From: Bradyrhizobium campsiandrae
Lineage (GTDB): Bacteria; Pseudomonadota; Alphaproteobacteria; Rhizobiales; Xanthobacteraceae
Direction of reading: 5' to 3'
Length of the DNA: 64,000 nt
NCBI RefSeq assembly: GCF_014529705.1
Contig: NZ_JAANIH010000023.1
Span: 1-64,000 of the forward strand
Part shown: positions 44,100-52,665 of the stretch, in pieces
How positions within the stretch are numbered: position 1 is the first letter of the stretch
Layout of the letters: each line of letters begins with the position of its first letter
The notes under the pieces: generated by a model
What the model was told of the DNA's origin: nothing
The model's database searches: none
The model's input: only the letters and a program-made list of their open reading frames with translations
Program-made: the position numbers and the translations under genes

Positions 44100-44825
44100 A
44101 TGACTCTGATCGCCGGCCTTGTCGCCATTATCACGCTCTATCTGTTGCTCCAGATGTTCCGCGCGGCCAATCCGGCGGTGCTGGCGCGCGCCGTCAAACT
44201 TGGCGGCGGCGTGGTCGCGCTCGCGGTGGCGGCCTTCACCGGTTTGAGGGGCGAGCTGGCGGTCGCGATCCCGCTCGGGCTTTTCGGGGCCGGACTGCTC
44301 GGTTGGACGCCTCTGGCCAACGCGGGATTCGGGACTATGGGGGGCTTGTTCGGCGGTGGCGCAACGCGCTCCTCCGGCCAGAGCTCGCGCGTGCGCTCGC
44401 AATTCCTGGACATGCGGCTCGATCACGAGTCCGGCCAGCTCTCGGGCCAGATCGTCGCGGGGCCTTACGCCGGGCGCAATCTCGATGAGTTCGATCTTGC
44501 AAGCTTGCTGGCGATGGTCCCGGCGTTCGACGCCGAGAGCGTGGCCTTACTTGAAAGCTATCTGGACCGCCGGTTTCCCGCTTGGCGTCAGAACGCGCAA
44601 GGCGACGCGGCAGGGGGGCAGCGCCGCACGGCGGCGAGCGGCAAAATGACGGCGGAGGAAGCCTATCAGATCCTTGGCTTGCAGCCGGGAGCGGGGCGCG
44701 ACGACATCAGCCGGGCGCACAAATCCCTCATGAAGAAACTGCATCCCGACCAGGGGGGCTCGACGTACCTCGCTGCCCGGGTAAACGAGGCCAAGGATAC
44801 TCTGCTTCGTACGCATAACGGCTAA
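44100..44825 (+). CDS. Membrane-anchored J-domain protein
   Basis: 241 residues from the ATG at 44100 (an upstream TTG at 44079 is possible). Two or three hydrophobic N-terminal segments (LIAGLVAIITLYLLLQMF; LGGGVVALAVAAFTGL; LAVAIPLGLFGAGLLGW) precede a soluble linker. The J domain is at the extreme C-terminus: KMTAEEAYQILGLQPGAGRDDISRAHKSLMKKLHPDQGGS with the HPD motif near residue 215. This order resembles the mitochondrial import J-protein Tim14/Pam18 and its alphaproteobacterial relatives. It should recruit DnaK to the inner membrane. Client unknown. Confidence 0.88.
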   Translation: MTLIAGLVAIITLYLLLQMFRAANPAVLARAVKLGGGVVALAVAAFTGLRGELAVAIPLGLFGAGLLGWTPLANAGFGTMGGLFGGGATRSSGQSSRVRSQFLDMRLDHESGQLSGQIVAGPYAGRNLDEFDLASLLAMVPAFDAESVALLESYLDRRFPAWRQNAQGDAAGGQRRTAASGKMTAEEAYQILGLQPGAGRDDISRAHKSLMKKLHPDQGGSTYLAARVNEAKDTLLRTHNG

Positions 44826-45001
44826 CTCCGGCACCACGCCACAAACGCCCGTACCGTGTGAGCTCCGTTTGGCTCTGTTTGCCGTCGCCCCGATGCCCGC
44901 CATTGTCGGCGTGGTCGATCCCTTGAGCAAAGTTTTAACCGTAAATTCTTGACGAGAGGTTGTCGCGGAACAGCTTCCGGCGCCAGCGGCTGCCAAAAGC
45001 A

Positions 45002-45030
45002 AAAATGCCCGCGCAAGGCGCGGGCATTTT
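45002..45030. terminator. Bidirectional terminator between J-domain and dacA-like genes
   Basis: AAAATGCCCGCGC (45002-45014) and GCGCGGGCATTTT (45018-45030) form a perfect 13-base stem with a 3-base loop. Flanking A and T runs let it serve both convergent genes. Confidence 0.85.
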
Positions 45031-45050
45031 GCCGGGAAGAATGAGATAGA

Positions 45051-46871
45051 TCAGTTGCGGACCGTCATGCAGGAGATGTCGGCGCGCTTCAGTGTCCGGC
45101 ACACCGCTTCGGCTTCGTCGCGCTCGAGTCCGGCGAAGCGGGCGCGGTAGAGCTTGCGATTGTCCCTGGCGACGACAGGCTCGGTGAACGGATCGGCCTT
45201 GCTGAGCAGGCCGCGGGCCGAGCTGCGCGCGGCTTCAATTCGCTGCTGGGCCTCGCTCTCGCTCTCGAGCGCGCCGACCTGGACGATCCAGCCGCTGTGG
45301 GTGATGACCGGCTTGGTGGTCGCGCTCATCTGGATCGGCTGCGGAGCCGGATCGGCGGAGGCCAGCCTGGCGGCCGGGGCGGGCGCCGGCGCAGCGGCGG
45401 TCGCTGCCGGCAGCACGCCGAGGACGCCATTGCCGGTACCAAAGCCCGCCGGCTGCTGCGGCAGCTCGGTGCGGGCGACCTCGGTCCTGGCCGGCTCCGG
45501 CTTGTTAATGACGTCGGCCCTCGCGACAACAGCGCCGGAAGTTTCGGCAATGTCGCTGCGGGCTGAAATCGTGTTGGTGACCTGCGGGGCAACTTGCGTC
45601 GGAGTGGCGGACGCGACCTTCACCGCGCCAGCCTTGACCTGAACCGTCTTGACCCGAACCGGCTTCATCGGCTCGGACGAGCCCGGGATCAGGGCGAGCG
45701 GCTGGCTCGCGATCACGCCATTGGTCAGCGGCGCGGGCTCGATCTTGGACTCGGTGGGCTTGGCTTCAGGCTTGGCCTGAACCGGGGGCATTGCGGCGGT
45801 CGCATTGGCAAGCGCCGACAGCCGTGAAGCCGGACGCGGCGCGACTGCCTCTGGAGCAGGAGCGGCCGCGACCTGGACCGGCGCAGTCGGACGAGCCGGG
45901 GTCTCCGATGCGTCGGCGACCTCGCTGCCGGCGTCGGCGCTGTTGCGCTCGGTCACCGCGGCAACCGTGTGGGTGGTCGCACCCTTCTCGAGGTTCTCGG
46001 CGAGCAGGTTGCGCATGATTGCGTCGCGCGAGCCGCCGCTGCGGCCGCCCAGCACCACGCCGATCAGATGGCGGTTGCCGCGACGCATCGAGGTCACGAG
46101 GTTGAAGCCGGAAGCGCGCGTATAGCCGGTCTTGATGCCGTCCACGCCTTCAACGCTGCCGAGCAGGTGATTATGGTTGCGGATCTGCTCCCCGCGCCAG
46201 CTGAACGAGGTGGTCGAGAAATACCGATAATAGCGCGGGAAGCGCTCCTGGATGGCCCGGCCGAGCGTCGCCTGGTCGCGCGCGGTGGTGACCTGTTCGT
46301 CGTTGGGAAGGCCGTTCGCGTTGCGATAGACCGTCTTGGACATGCCGAGCGCGCGCGCCTTGCGCGTCATCATCGCGGCGAAATCATCCTCGTCGCCACC
46401 GATCGCTTCCGCGATCACGACGGCGGCGTCGTTGGCGGAGCGGGTAACGAGACCCTTGATCGCGTCCTCGACGCGGATGGTCTGGCCGGCGCGCAGATTG
46501 AGCTTGGTCGGATCCTGGTCGGCTGCGTGCTGGGACACCGGCAGCTCGGTGTCGAGCTTCATCTTGCCGGACTCCAGACGTTCGAACAGCAGATAAAGCG
46601 TCATGATCTTGGTGAGCGAGGCGGGATGGCGCAGCCCGTCGGGATTGTTCGACTGGAGCACTGCGCCGGAATTGCCGTCGACGATGATCGACGCGAATTT
46701 CGGGCTGGAGCTCTCGGACGCTTCACGCTGCACCCGGTGGTGTGCGTAGTGGCGCCGATAGCGCCGGGCGTCGGCTGCATCGGTCGTGAAGATGACGGCC
46801 GTCGTGACCGTCAGAAGCCCGAAAACGCCGACCCGCGCCAAGCGCGAGGAAGACCAGTTGTTACGAAGCAT
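45051..46871 (-). CDS. D-alanyl-D-alanine carboxypeptidase with C-terminal SPOR domain
   Basis: 606 residues. Signal/anchor at residues 11-30. The penicillin-binding fold has all three motifs: Ser85-x-x-Lys88 in PASLTKIM, Ser145-Ala-Asn147 in TRSANDA and Lys247-Thr-Gly in VDGIKTGYT. This is the peptidase S11 (PBP5/6-like) domain that trims the terminal D-Ala of peptidoglycan stem peptides. A roughly 200-residue Ala/Pro-rich linker follows, then a SPOR domain (about 523-606, GWIVQVGALESESEAQQRIEAA onward) that binds denuded glycan at division septa. So the enzyme is probably septum-targeted. The last residues carry two cysteines. Confidence 0.94.
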   Translation of the reverse strand: MLRNNWSSSRLARVGVFGLLTVTTAVIFTTDAADARRYRRHYAHHRVQREASESSSPKFASIIVDGNSGAVLQSNNPDGLRHPASLTKIMTLYLLFERLESGKMKLDTELPVSQHAADQDPTKLNLRAGQTIRVEDAIKGLVTRSANDAAVVIAEAIGGDEDDFAAMMTRKARALGMSKTVYRNANGLPNDEQVTTARDQATLGRAIQERFPRYYRYFSTTSFSWRGEQIRNHNHLLGSVEGVDGIKTGYTRASGFNLVTSMRRGNRHLIGVVLGGRSGGSRDAIMRNLLAENLEKGATTHTVAAVTERNSADAGSEVADASETPARPTAPVQVAAAPAPEAVAPRPASRLSALANATAAMPPVQAKPEAKPTESKIEPAPLTNGVIASQPLALIPGSSEPMKPVRVKTVQVKAGAVKVASATPTQVAPQVTNTISARSDIAETSGAVVARADVINKPEPARTEVARTELPQQPAGFGTGNGVLGVLPAATAAAPAPAPAARLASADPAPQPIQMSATTKPVITHSGWIVQVGALESESEAQQRIEAARSSARGLLSKADPFTEPVVARDNRKLYRARFAGLERDEAEAVCRTLKRADISCMTVRN

Positions 46872-47260
46872 GGAACCCCGTCCCCGTTTGTGACTTGATC
46901 ACCGGCTCGTGAGGCGAAATTGTGCCCTGCGGACCCGGGATCATTACCTGCTCAGGCTGTCCCTCCGTTGATGCTCACCGCGGGGGACGTTGGGCCTGAG
47001 CCGCTGTTCTGGCTAAGGTGATGTTCTCAAACGGCTTTTGACCGTTTGCGGAAGGCGAACATTTCCAGGGAATCAGGGTAGGGGGCCGCGGTTTCCAAAA
47101 GCTTAAGGAACTCTTGCGGGAAAGCCCGGGAATCTCCGTAACTTGCATCTGTTTTTGTGCGTCGCACAAGATTCTTGACTTTTTTGTGCGTTGCACTATT
47201 TGTGGGCAGAGTCAGGGAGCCGGGGCTTCCGGACACGAGCCAGGGAAAAAGGATTCCAAG
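46872..47260. other. Intergenic region between carboxypeptidase and phasin genes
   Basis: 389 bases separating divergent genes. No gene is seen. The right end carries the phasin promoter and its palindromes (listed separately); the left end should contain the carboxypeptidase promoter, which I cannot pinpoint. Confidence 0.5.
47155..47202 (+). promoter_or_regulatory. Phasin promoter with two PhaR-like palindromes
   Basis: TTGTGCG-T-CGCACAA (47155-47169) is a perfect 15-base palindrome. A second, GTGC-GTT-GCAC (47186-47196), is centred 29 bases downstream, inside a likely promoter: -35 TTGACT (47175-47180), 16-base spacer, -10 TATTTG (47197-47202). Repressor binding at the second site would block the spacer. 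TGC-rich palindromes are known PhaR targets in front of phasin genes. Confidence 0.65.
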
Positions 47261-47599
47261 ATGTTCAAGGTTGAAGACTTTCAGAACTACGGGAAAGAGC
47301 ATTTCGAGAGCTGCGTTGCCTCCGCGACCTCGGTGCAGCACGGCCTCCAGGCGATCGCCAGCGCCTATGGCGACTACACCAAGAAGTCGTTCGAAGACAC
47401 CAAGTCCTTCGTCGAGAAGCTCTCCGGCGTGAAGTCGCTGGACAAGGCTCTCGAGGCCCAGACCGATTTCGCCCGCTCCGCCTACGAGACCTTCGTTGCG
47501 GAATCGCAGAAGATCGCCGGCCTTTACAGTGATCTCGCCAAGCAGGCATTCAAGCCGGTCGAGACCGTCGTGTCGAAGTTCACCCCGGCCGCCCAGTAA
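47261..47599 (+). CDS. Phasin (PHB granule-associated protein)
   Basis: 112 residues, all helical and amphipathic: MFKVEDFQNYGKEHFESCVASATSVQHGLQAIASAYGDYTKKSFEDTKSFVEKLSGVKSLDKALEAQTDFARSAYETFVAESQKIAGLYSDLAKQAFKPVE. This is the phasin_2 family pattern (FAKSAYETFVAEATKIGELY-like block). It coats polyhydroxybutyrate granules in the cytoplasm. The start at 47261 follows AAGGATTCCAAG. The strong promoter, PhaR-like sites and perfect terminator fit an abundant, regulated protein. Confidence 0.92.
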   Translation: MFKVEDFQNYGKEHFESCVASATSVQHGLQAIASAYGDYTKKSFEDTKSFVEKLSGVKSLDKALEAQTDFARSAYETFVAESQKIAGLYSDLAKQAFKPVETVVSKFTPAAQ

Positions 47600-47619
47600 T
47601 CCTCCGAACTTCTGGAATC

Positions 47620-47650
47620 AAAAAGCCCGGCTGAACCAGCCGGGCTTTTT
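47620..47650. terminator. Bidirectional terminator after phasin gene
   Basis: AAAAAGCCCGGCTG (47620-47633) and CAGCCGGGCTTTTT (47637-47650) form a perfect 14-base stem with a 3-base loop. It serves both the phasin gene and the convergent TadG-like gene. Confidence 0.9.
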
Positions 47651-47670
47651 CGTTTGGCGCGACGGTACTG

Positions 47671-49056
47671 TCAGCGTGCCACGCGCAGTTTCGACAGCGA
47701 TGTGCCGATGCTCTGGAACACCGAGACGGTCTGGTTGGCCGACGTGATCAGGAAGAACTTGTCGCTGCTGCTCGCGCAATATTGCATCACTGTCGAGGTT
47801 GGATCGGAGCCGGTGTTGACCTGTACCGTGTAGATCGTGATGCCCTGGGCCTTGATGTTGTCGCACAGGATCTTCTGCCGCGCGTCGATCGAGCCGTTGA
47901 ACTGGGTGTTGCCATTGCCGTAGGCGGGCCAGCGATCTTCGGTGTTGAGGCCGTCCGAGAGCAGGATGATCGCCTGCTTGTAGGTATAGTTGCTGTCGAG
48001 GGCGGGCGCATTCATCGGCGAGCTCTGCTGAAGCGTCATCCACGCCCAGGCCAGTCCGATCGGCTGGTTGGTACCGCCGGTGGGCTGCATGTTGCTGATC
48101 GTCGTCTTGATCGATGTCCAGTCGTAGCTCAGCGGCATGATCGGCTGGAGCTGCGGGCTGTTGCCGCTCTTGCAGTAATATTGGCCGTTTTCATAGTACT
48201 CGTCGGCCGGGAACAACGTCGCAATATTGCTGGTCGTCGGCGTGGTGTTCTGCGTGTCGTAGGGTTGGGTGCGATCGGTCACGCAGCCGGTCCACGTATT
48301 GTGGTTGGCCGGCGTCCAGGTCGAGCTGGTGCATTGACCCCAGCTGTTGCGCGCGGTGCAGGTGCTGGTGCCGTTGGCGGCGTTCCAGTCCGTCCAGTCG
48401 AGCCACGATTGGGTGTAGTTCGTGCTGCCGACATTGACGTCCTTGGCGAACGGGACCACCGAGATGTAGACGTCGCCATTGGTCCTCGCGAGCGCGCTGA
48501 GCTGATCGACCAGGTTGCTGGCGGCCGTGCGCAGGGCGCCGATTTTGCCGCTCTGGGCCATCGAGCCGGTGTTGTCGAGCGCCATGGCGACGCGCATGCG
48601 CGTCATGCCCCAGGCACTGGTCGACGAGGTGTTGATGTCGAGCGTCGGATAGCCGGCGATCTTCATGAAGGTGGTCGTGAAGCTGCCGCCACCCGTCACC
48701 TGGATGGTCGAGCCCATGGACGTGCTGGCCGTGTAGGTTGCGGTGACCGCGACGTTTGGCAGGGCGGATTTGTCGGTGAACAAGGCGTTGAAATAGGCGG
48801 TCGCCTTGGTGCTGATCTGCGCGGTGGTAATGGTGCCGGATGACAGGTCCTTCGACAGCATCAGCGCAGTCGAATCCAGCGCCGCCTGCATCGAGGAGCG
48901 GGCCTGGACGGCTCGGCTATAGTCCACGGCGGCGCCGACGAAGCCCAGGACGGGGACGAGCGCGATGGCAAAGATCACGGCAATATTGCCTTGCTCGGCC
49001 CCGACGAAACCGGCGATTTGTCGTCCAAAGCGGCTGACAACGGGCAGGCGAAACAT
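47671..49056 (-). CDS. TadG-like pilus-assembly/VWA protein
   Basis: 461 residues. The N-terminus is of TadE/TadG type: a short cytoplasmic part then QGNIAVIFAIALVPVLGFVGAAVDYSRAVQARSSMQAALDSTALM, a prepilin-like membrane helix. A VWA domain follows with an intact metal site in VAMALDNTGSMAQSGKIGALR near residue 162 and ILLSDGLNTEDRW later. Cysteines in the middle insert (STCTARNSWGQCTSS, NTWTGCVTD) may pair. No other tad/flp pilus genes are nearby, so this is an orphan copy; an adhesion or envelope role is plausible. Confidence 0.85.
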   Translation of the reverse strand: MFRLPVVSRFGRQIAGFVGAEQGNIAVIFAIALVPVLGFVGAAVDYSRAVQARSSMQAALDSTALMLSKDLSSGTITTAQISTKATAYFNALFTDKSALPNVAVTATYTASTSMGSTIQVTGGGSFTTTFMKIAGYPTLDINTSSTSAWGMTRMRVAMALDNTGSMAQSGKIGALRTAASNLVDQLSALARTNGDVYISVVPFAKDVNVGSTNYTQSWLDWTDWNAANGTSTCTARNSWGQCTSSTWTPANHNTWTGCVTDRTQPYDTQNTTPTTSNIATLFPADEYYENGQYYCKSGNSPQLQPIMPLSYDWTSIKTTISNMQPTGGTNQPIGLAWAWMTLQQSSPMNAPALDSNYTYKQAIILLSDGLNTEDRWPAYGNGNTQFNGSIDARQKILCDNIKAQGITIYTVQVNTGSDPTSTVMQYCASSSDKFFLITSANQTVSVFQSIGTSLSKLRVAR

Positions 49057-49541
49057 GACGGTCCCCGAGATCTGTGATTTTGCCCGATCTCACGCCACAC
49101 CCTTGAATGGTGAGTAAATTGAACCGTAGAAAGACGGAGGTATCCCGCGCCAAACCACCACAGCCGCTTTCGTGTAAGGTTCCTGGTCAACACGTTCTGA
49201 ACAGGTCGACGGGAAATTTTTGTCAAATCGGTCCGGATTGATTAACCTCGCCCAGGATCGCCCGGACCGGGAATCGGGACCGCAGCGGCCGTATCGGCTG
49301 GACCTCTGCACGCTTGCGGCGAGCCGGGGGCGGGGCCATATTCCCAGCAACCGATCCGGCCCTGACCGGACCGGTGGGAAGCGGTGATCCAACTGGGCGA
49401 TGCGCCCGCGCGAGGCTCCCGAGTGAGGGGCTGGGCGGCGGACCGCCGTACGCTTCCGTGGGGAATATGAACGCCTGAGCCATGCCGCAACTGACTTCCA
49501 GACTCGACCTGTCCGCGGCTGCCGCCGCCCGCGCTCCCCGG
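49057..49541. other. Intergenic region between TadG-like and clpS genes
   Basis: About 485 bases (425 if clpS starts at 49482). No gene is seen. GAGATC (49067-49072) and GATCTC (49086-49091) form a small inverted repeat near the TadG-like start. An AT-rich patch at 49210-49245 (GAAATTTTTGTCAAATCGG) is a possible promoter region. Confidence 0.4.
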
Positions 49542-49874
49542 ATGAGCAATGATGAGAACCCTTCCGGAGGCCCGACGGGTCCGAACACCTCCGTCATCAC
49601 CAAGGTCAAACCGAAGACCAAGCGGCCGAACCTCTATCGTGTGCTGATTCTGAACGACGACTACACACCGATGGAATTCGTCGTCCACGTGCTGGAGAAG
49701 TTCTTCCAGAAGGATGTCGAGGCCGCGACCAAAATCATGCTGCATGTCCACCACCACGGCATCGGGGAGTGCGGCGTGTTCACCTACGAGATCGCCGAGA
49801 CCAAGGTGACGCAGGTGATGGATTTCGCCCGCAAGCACCAGCACCCGCTGCAATGCGTGATGGAAAAGAAGTAA
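49542..49874 (+). CDS. clpS: ATP-dependent Clp protease adaptor ClpS
   Basis: 110 residues from the ATG at 49542; an in-frame ATG at 49482 would add 20 Ala-rich residues with little coding character, so the shorter form is favoured but not certain. The ClpS fold is complete: RVLILNDDYTPMEFVVHVLEKFFQKD, then KIMLHVHHHGIGECGVFTYEIAETKV and the end QHPLQCVMEKK. NDDYTPMEFV and HHHGIG form the N-degron pocket. It delivers N-end-rule substrates to ClpA, whose gene follows 301 bases downstream. Confidence 0.95.
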   Translation: MSNDENPSGGPTGPNTSVITKVKPKTKRPNLYRVLILNDDYTPMEFVVHVLEKFFQKDVEAATKIMLHVHHHGIGECGVFTYEIAETKVTQVMDFARKHQHPLQCVMEKK

Positions 49875-50175
49875 GGCGCGGTACAAGCCTGCCCGACTTT
49901 GTCGCACGTGTTTGTCGCGTGATGTCTCCGTGTGGCGTACCGGCGTGATTCCCCATGGCCATCGGCAAAACTACGGAAATCCGCGCCGGCCGGAATCTGT
50001 CTAAGAATCCTGCCCAAATCGGAACGGGTTTTGCATCGAAAATACCGCAGGTGCCGAGCTGACGAGTCGCGGAACCGGTCTTTCGCCGCGATCTTGTATA
50101 ACTATATGTGACAAAGGTTGTTGTTGCCTGACCGGGCGATGGCGATCATGATGGTGGGGGCCATAGAGGACGCGA
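49875..50175. promoter_or_regulatory. clpS-clpA intergenic region with likely clpA promoter
   Basis: 301 bases without a gene. TATAACTATATGTGACA at 50097-50113 is the only strongly AT-rich stretch and probably holds the -10 box of clpA; no clear -35 box is visible. AGAGGA at 50165-50170 is the clpA ribosome site. Confidence 0.4.
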
Positions 50176-52587
50176 ATGCCGACTTTTTCCCAAAGCCTTG
50201 AACAATCCCTGCATCGTGCGCTGGCGATCGCAAATGAGCGTCATCACCAATACGCGACGCTCGAGCATCTTTTGCTCTCCCTGATCGACGATTCCGATGC
50301 AGCCGCGGTCATGCGCGCCTGTAGCGTCGATCTCGACAAGCTCCGCACGAGCCTTGTCAACTATCTTGAGACCGAATTCGAAAACTTGGTGACGGACGGC
50401 GCCGATGACGCCAAGCCGACCGCCGGTTTTCAGCGCGTGATTCAGCGCGCGGTCATCCACGTGCAGTCGTCAGGTCGCGAAGAGGTGACCGGCGCCAACG
50501 TGCTGATTGCAATCTTCGCCGAGCGCGAGAGCCATGCCGCGTACTTCCTGCAGGAGCAGGACATGACGCGTTATGACGCGGTCAATTACATCAGTCACGG
50601 CATCGCCAAGCGGCCGGGCGTGTCCGAGGCGCGCCCCGTTCGTGGCGTCGACGAGGAGACCGAGACCAAGGGCGCCGAGGACGCCAAGAAGAAGGGCGAG
50701 GCGCTCGAGACTTATTGCGTCAACCTCAACAAGAAGGCGCGCGACGGCAAAATCGATCCGGTGATCGGACGCAATTCCGAGATCAACCGGGCGATCCAGG
50801 TGCTGTGCCGCCGACAGAAGAACAATCCGCTGTTCGTGGGCGAGGCCGGCGTCGGCAAGACCGCGATCGCGGAGGGCCTGGCCAAGCGCATCGTCGATAG
50901 CGAGGTGCCGGAGGTTTTGGCCGCAGCGACCGTGTTCTCGCTGGACATGGGCACGTTGCTCGCGGGCACACGTTATCGCGGCGATTTCGAAGAGCGCCTG
51001 AAGCAAGTGCTGAAGGAGCTCGAAGCGCATCCCAACGCCATCCTGTTCATCGACGAGATCCACACCGTGATCGGTGCCGGCGCGACGTCGGGCGGCGCGA
51101 TGGATGCTTCGAACCTGCTCAAGCCCGCGCTCGCATCGGGCACGATCCGCTGCATGGGCTCGACCACCTACAAGGAATATCGGCAGCACTTCGAAAAGGA
51201 CCGCGCGCTGGTGCGGCGCTTCCAGAAGATCGACATCAACGAGCCGACGGTCGAGGACGCCATCGCGATCCTCAAGGGCCTCAAGCCTTACTTCGAGGAC
51301 TACCACCGGCTGAAATACACCAATGAGGCGATCGAGGCGGCGGTTCAGCTGTCCTCGCGCTACATCCACGACCGCAAGCTGCCCGACAAGGCGATCGACG
51401 TGATCGACGAATCAGGCGCGGCGCAGATGCTGGTCGCCGAGAACAAGCGCAAGAAGACGATCGGCATCAAGGAGATCGAGACCACGATCGCTTCGATGGC
51501 ACGGATCCCGCCGAAGAGCGTGTCGAAGGACGATGCCGAGGTGCTCAAGCACCTCGAGCAGACGCTGAAGCGCACCGTGTTCGGGCAGGACAAGGCGATC
51601 GAATCGCTCGCTGCCTCGATCAAGCTGGCCCGCGCGGGCCTGCGTGAGCCTGAGAAGCCGATCGGCTGCTATCTGTTCTCAGGTCCGACCGGCGTCGGCA
51701 AGACGGAAGTGGCAAAACAGCTCGCGGCCACTCTCGGCGTCGAGCTGCTGCGCTTCGACATGTCCGAGTACATGGAGCGGCATACCGTGTCGCGCCTGAT
51801 CGGTGCGCCTCCCGGCTATGTCGGCTTCGACCAGGGTGGTCTTCTGACTGATGGCGTTGATCAGCATCCGCATTGCGTGGTGCTGCTCGACGAAATCGAG
51901 AAGGCGCATCCTGATCTTTACAACGTGCTGCTGCAGATCATGGATCACGGCCGGCTCACCGACCACAACGGCAAGCAGGTCAACTTCCGCAACGTGATCC
52001 TGATCATGACCACGAATGCGGGTGCGGCGGATCTCGCCAAGCAGGCGTTCGGCTTCACGCGCTCCAAGCGGGAAGGCGACGACCACGAGGCGATCAACCG
52101 GCAGTTCGCGCCGGAATTCCGCAACCGTCTCGATGCCATCGTCTCGTTCGGCCATCTCAGCGTCGAGGTGATCGGGACCGTCGTCGAGAAGTTCGTGCTT
52201 CAGCTCGAAGCGCAGCTCGGCGACCGCGACGTCACCATCGAGCTGTCCGAACCCGCCAAGGCCTGGCTGGTGCAGCACGGCTATGACGAACAGATGGGTG
52301 CGCGGCCGATGGCACGCGTCATCCAGGAGCACATCAAGAAGCCGCTGGCTGATGAGGTGCTGTTCGGCAAGCTGAAAGGCGGCGGTCACGTCCGCGTCGT
52401 TCTGGTCAAGGACGAGGCCGACGAGACCAAGGAGAAGATCGGCTTCGAGTTCGTCGAGGGACCGGTTACGCCGAAGCAGGAAAAGCTGCCCGGCGCCCGC
52501 AAGCGCCCGCCGGGTAAGCCTAACAAGCCGGGCGGCCCCGGCGGCTCCAAGGGCCCGACCTCGAAGGGCCCGCTGGTCAAGGTTTGA
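50176..52587 (+). CDS. clpA: ATP-dependent Clp protease ATP-binding subunit ClpA
   Basis: 803 residues with the full ClpA layout: N-domain (FSQSLEQSLHRALAIANERHHQYATLEHLLLSLIDD), first AAA module with Walker A GEAGVGKT near residue 222, second AAA module with Walker A GPTGVGKT near residue 503 and the sensor-2 region GARPMARVIQEHI. The tail after residue 770 is Lys/Pro/Gly-rich. The hexamer unfolds proteins and feeds them to ClpP; with ClpS it handles N-degron substrates. A terminator follows. Separate transcript from clpS is likely given the 301-base gap. Confidence 0.96.
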   Translation: MPTFSQSLEQSLHRALAIANERHHQYATLEHLLLSLIDDSDAAAVMRACSVDLDKLRTSLVNYLETEFENLVTDGADDAKPTAGFQRVIQRAVIHVQSSGREEVTGANVLIAIFAERESHAAYFLQEQDMTRYDAVNYISHGIAKRPGVSEARPVRGVDEETETKGAEDAKKKGEALETYCVNLNKKARDGKIDPVIGRNSEINRAIQVLCRRQKNNPLFVGEAGVGKTAIAEGLAKRIVDSEVPEVLAAATVFSLDMGTLLAGTRYRGDFEERLKQVLKELEAHPNAILFIDEIHTVIGAGATSGGAMDASNLLKPALASGTIRCMGSTTYKEYRQHFEKDRALVRRFQKIDINEPTVEDAIAILKGLKPYFEDYHRLKYTNEAIEAAVQLSSRYIHDRKLPDKAIDVIDESGAAQMLVAENKRKKTIGIKEIETTIASMARIPPKSVSKDDAEVLKHLEQTLKRTVFGQDKAIESLAASIKLARAGLREPEKPIGCYLFSGPTGVGKTEVAKQLAATLGVELLRFDMSEYMERHTVSRLIGAPPGYVGFDQGGLLTDGVDQHPHCVVLLDEIEKAHPDLYNVLLQIMDHGRLTDHNGKQVNFRNVILIMTTNAGAADLAKQAFGFTRSKREGDDHEAINRQFAPEFRNRLDAIVSFGHLSVEVIGTVVEKFVLQLEAQLGDRDVTIELSEPAKAWLVQHGYDEQMGARPMARVIQEHIKKPLADEVLFGKLKGGGHVRVVLVKDEADETKEKIGFEFVEGPVTPKQEKLPGARKRPPGKPNKPGGPGGSKGPTSKGPLVKV

Positions 52588-52606
52588 TCGGCACATCATG
52601 AATCGG

Positions 52607-52635
52607 AAAAGGCCGGCTGAAGAGCCGGCTTTTTT
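52607..52635 (+). terminator. Terminator after clpA
   Basis: GCCGGCT (52612-52618) pairs with AGCCGGC (52623-52629), extended by an A-run before and TTTTTTG after. Lies about 25 bases past the clpA stop and may also serve the convergent MFS gene. Confidence 0.75.
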
Positions 52636-52665
52636 GTTGGTACGCACTTCGGTCCCGTTGAACGC

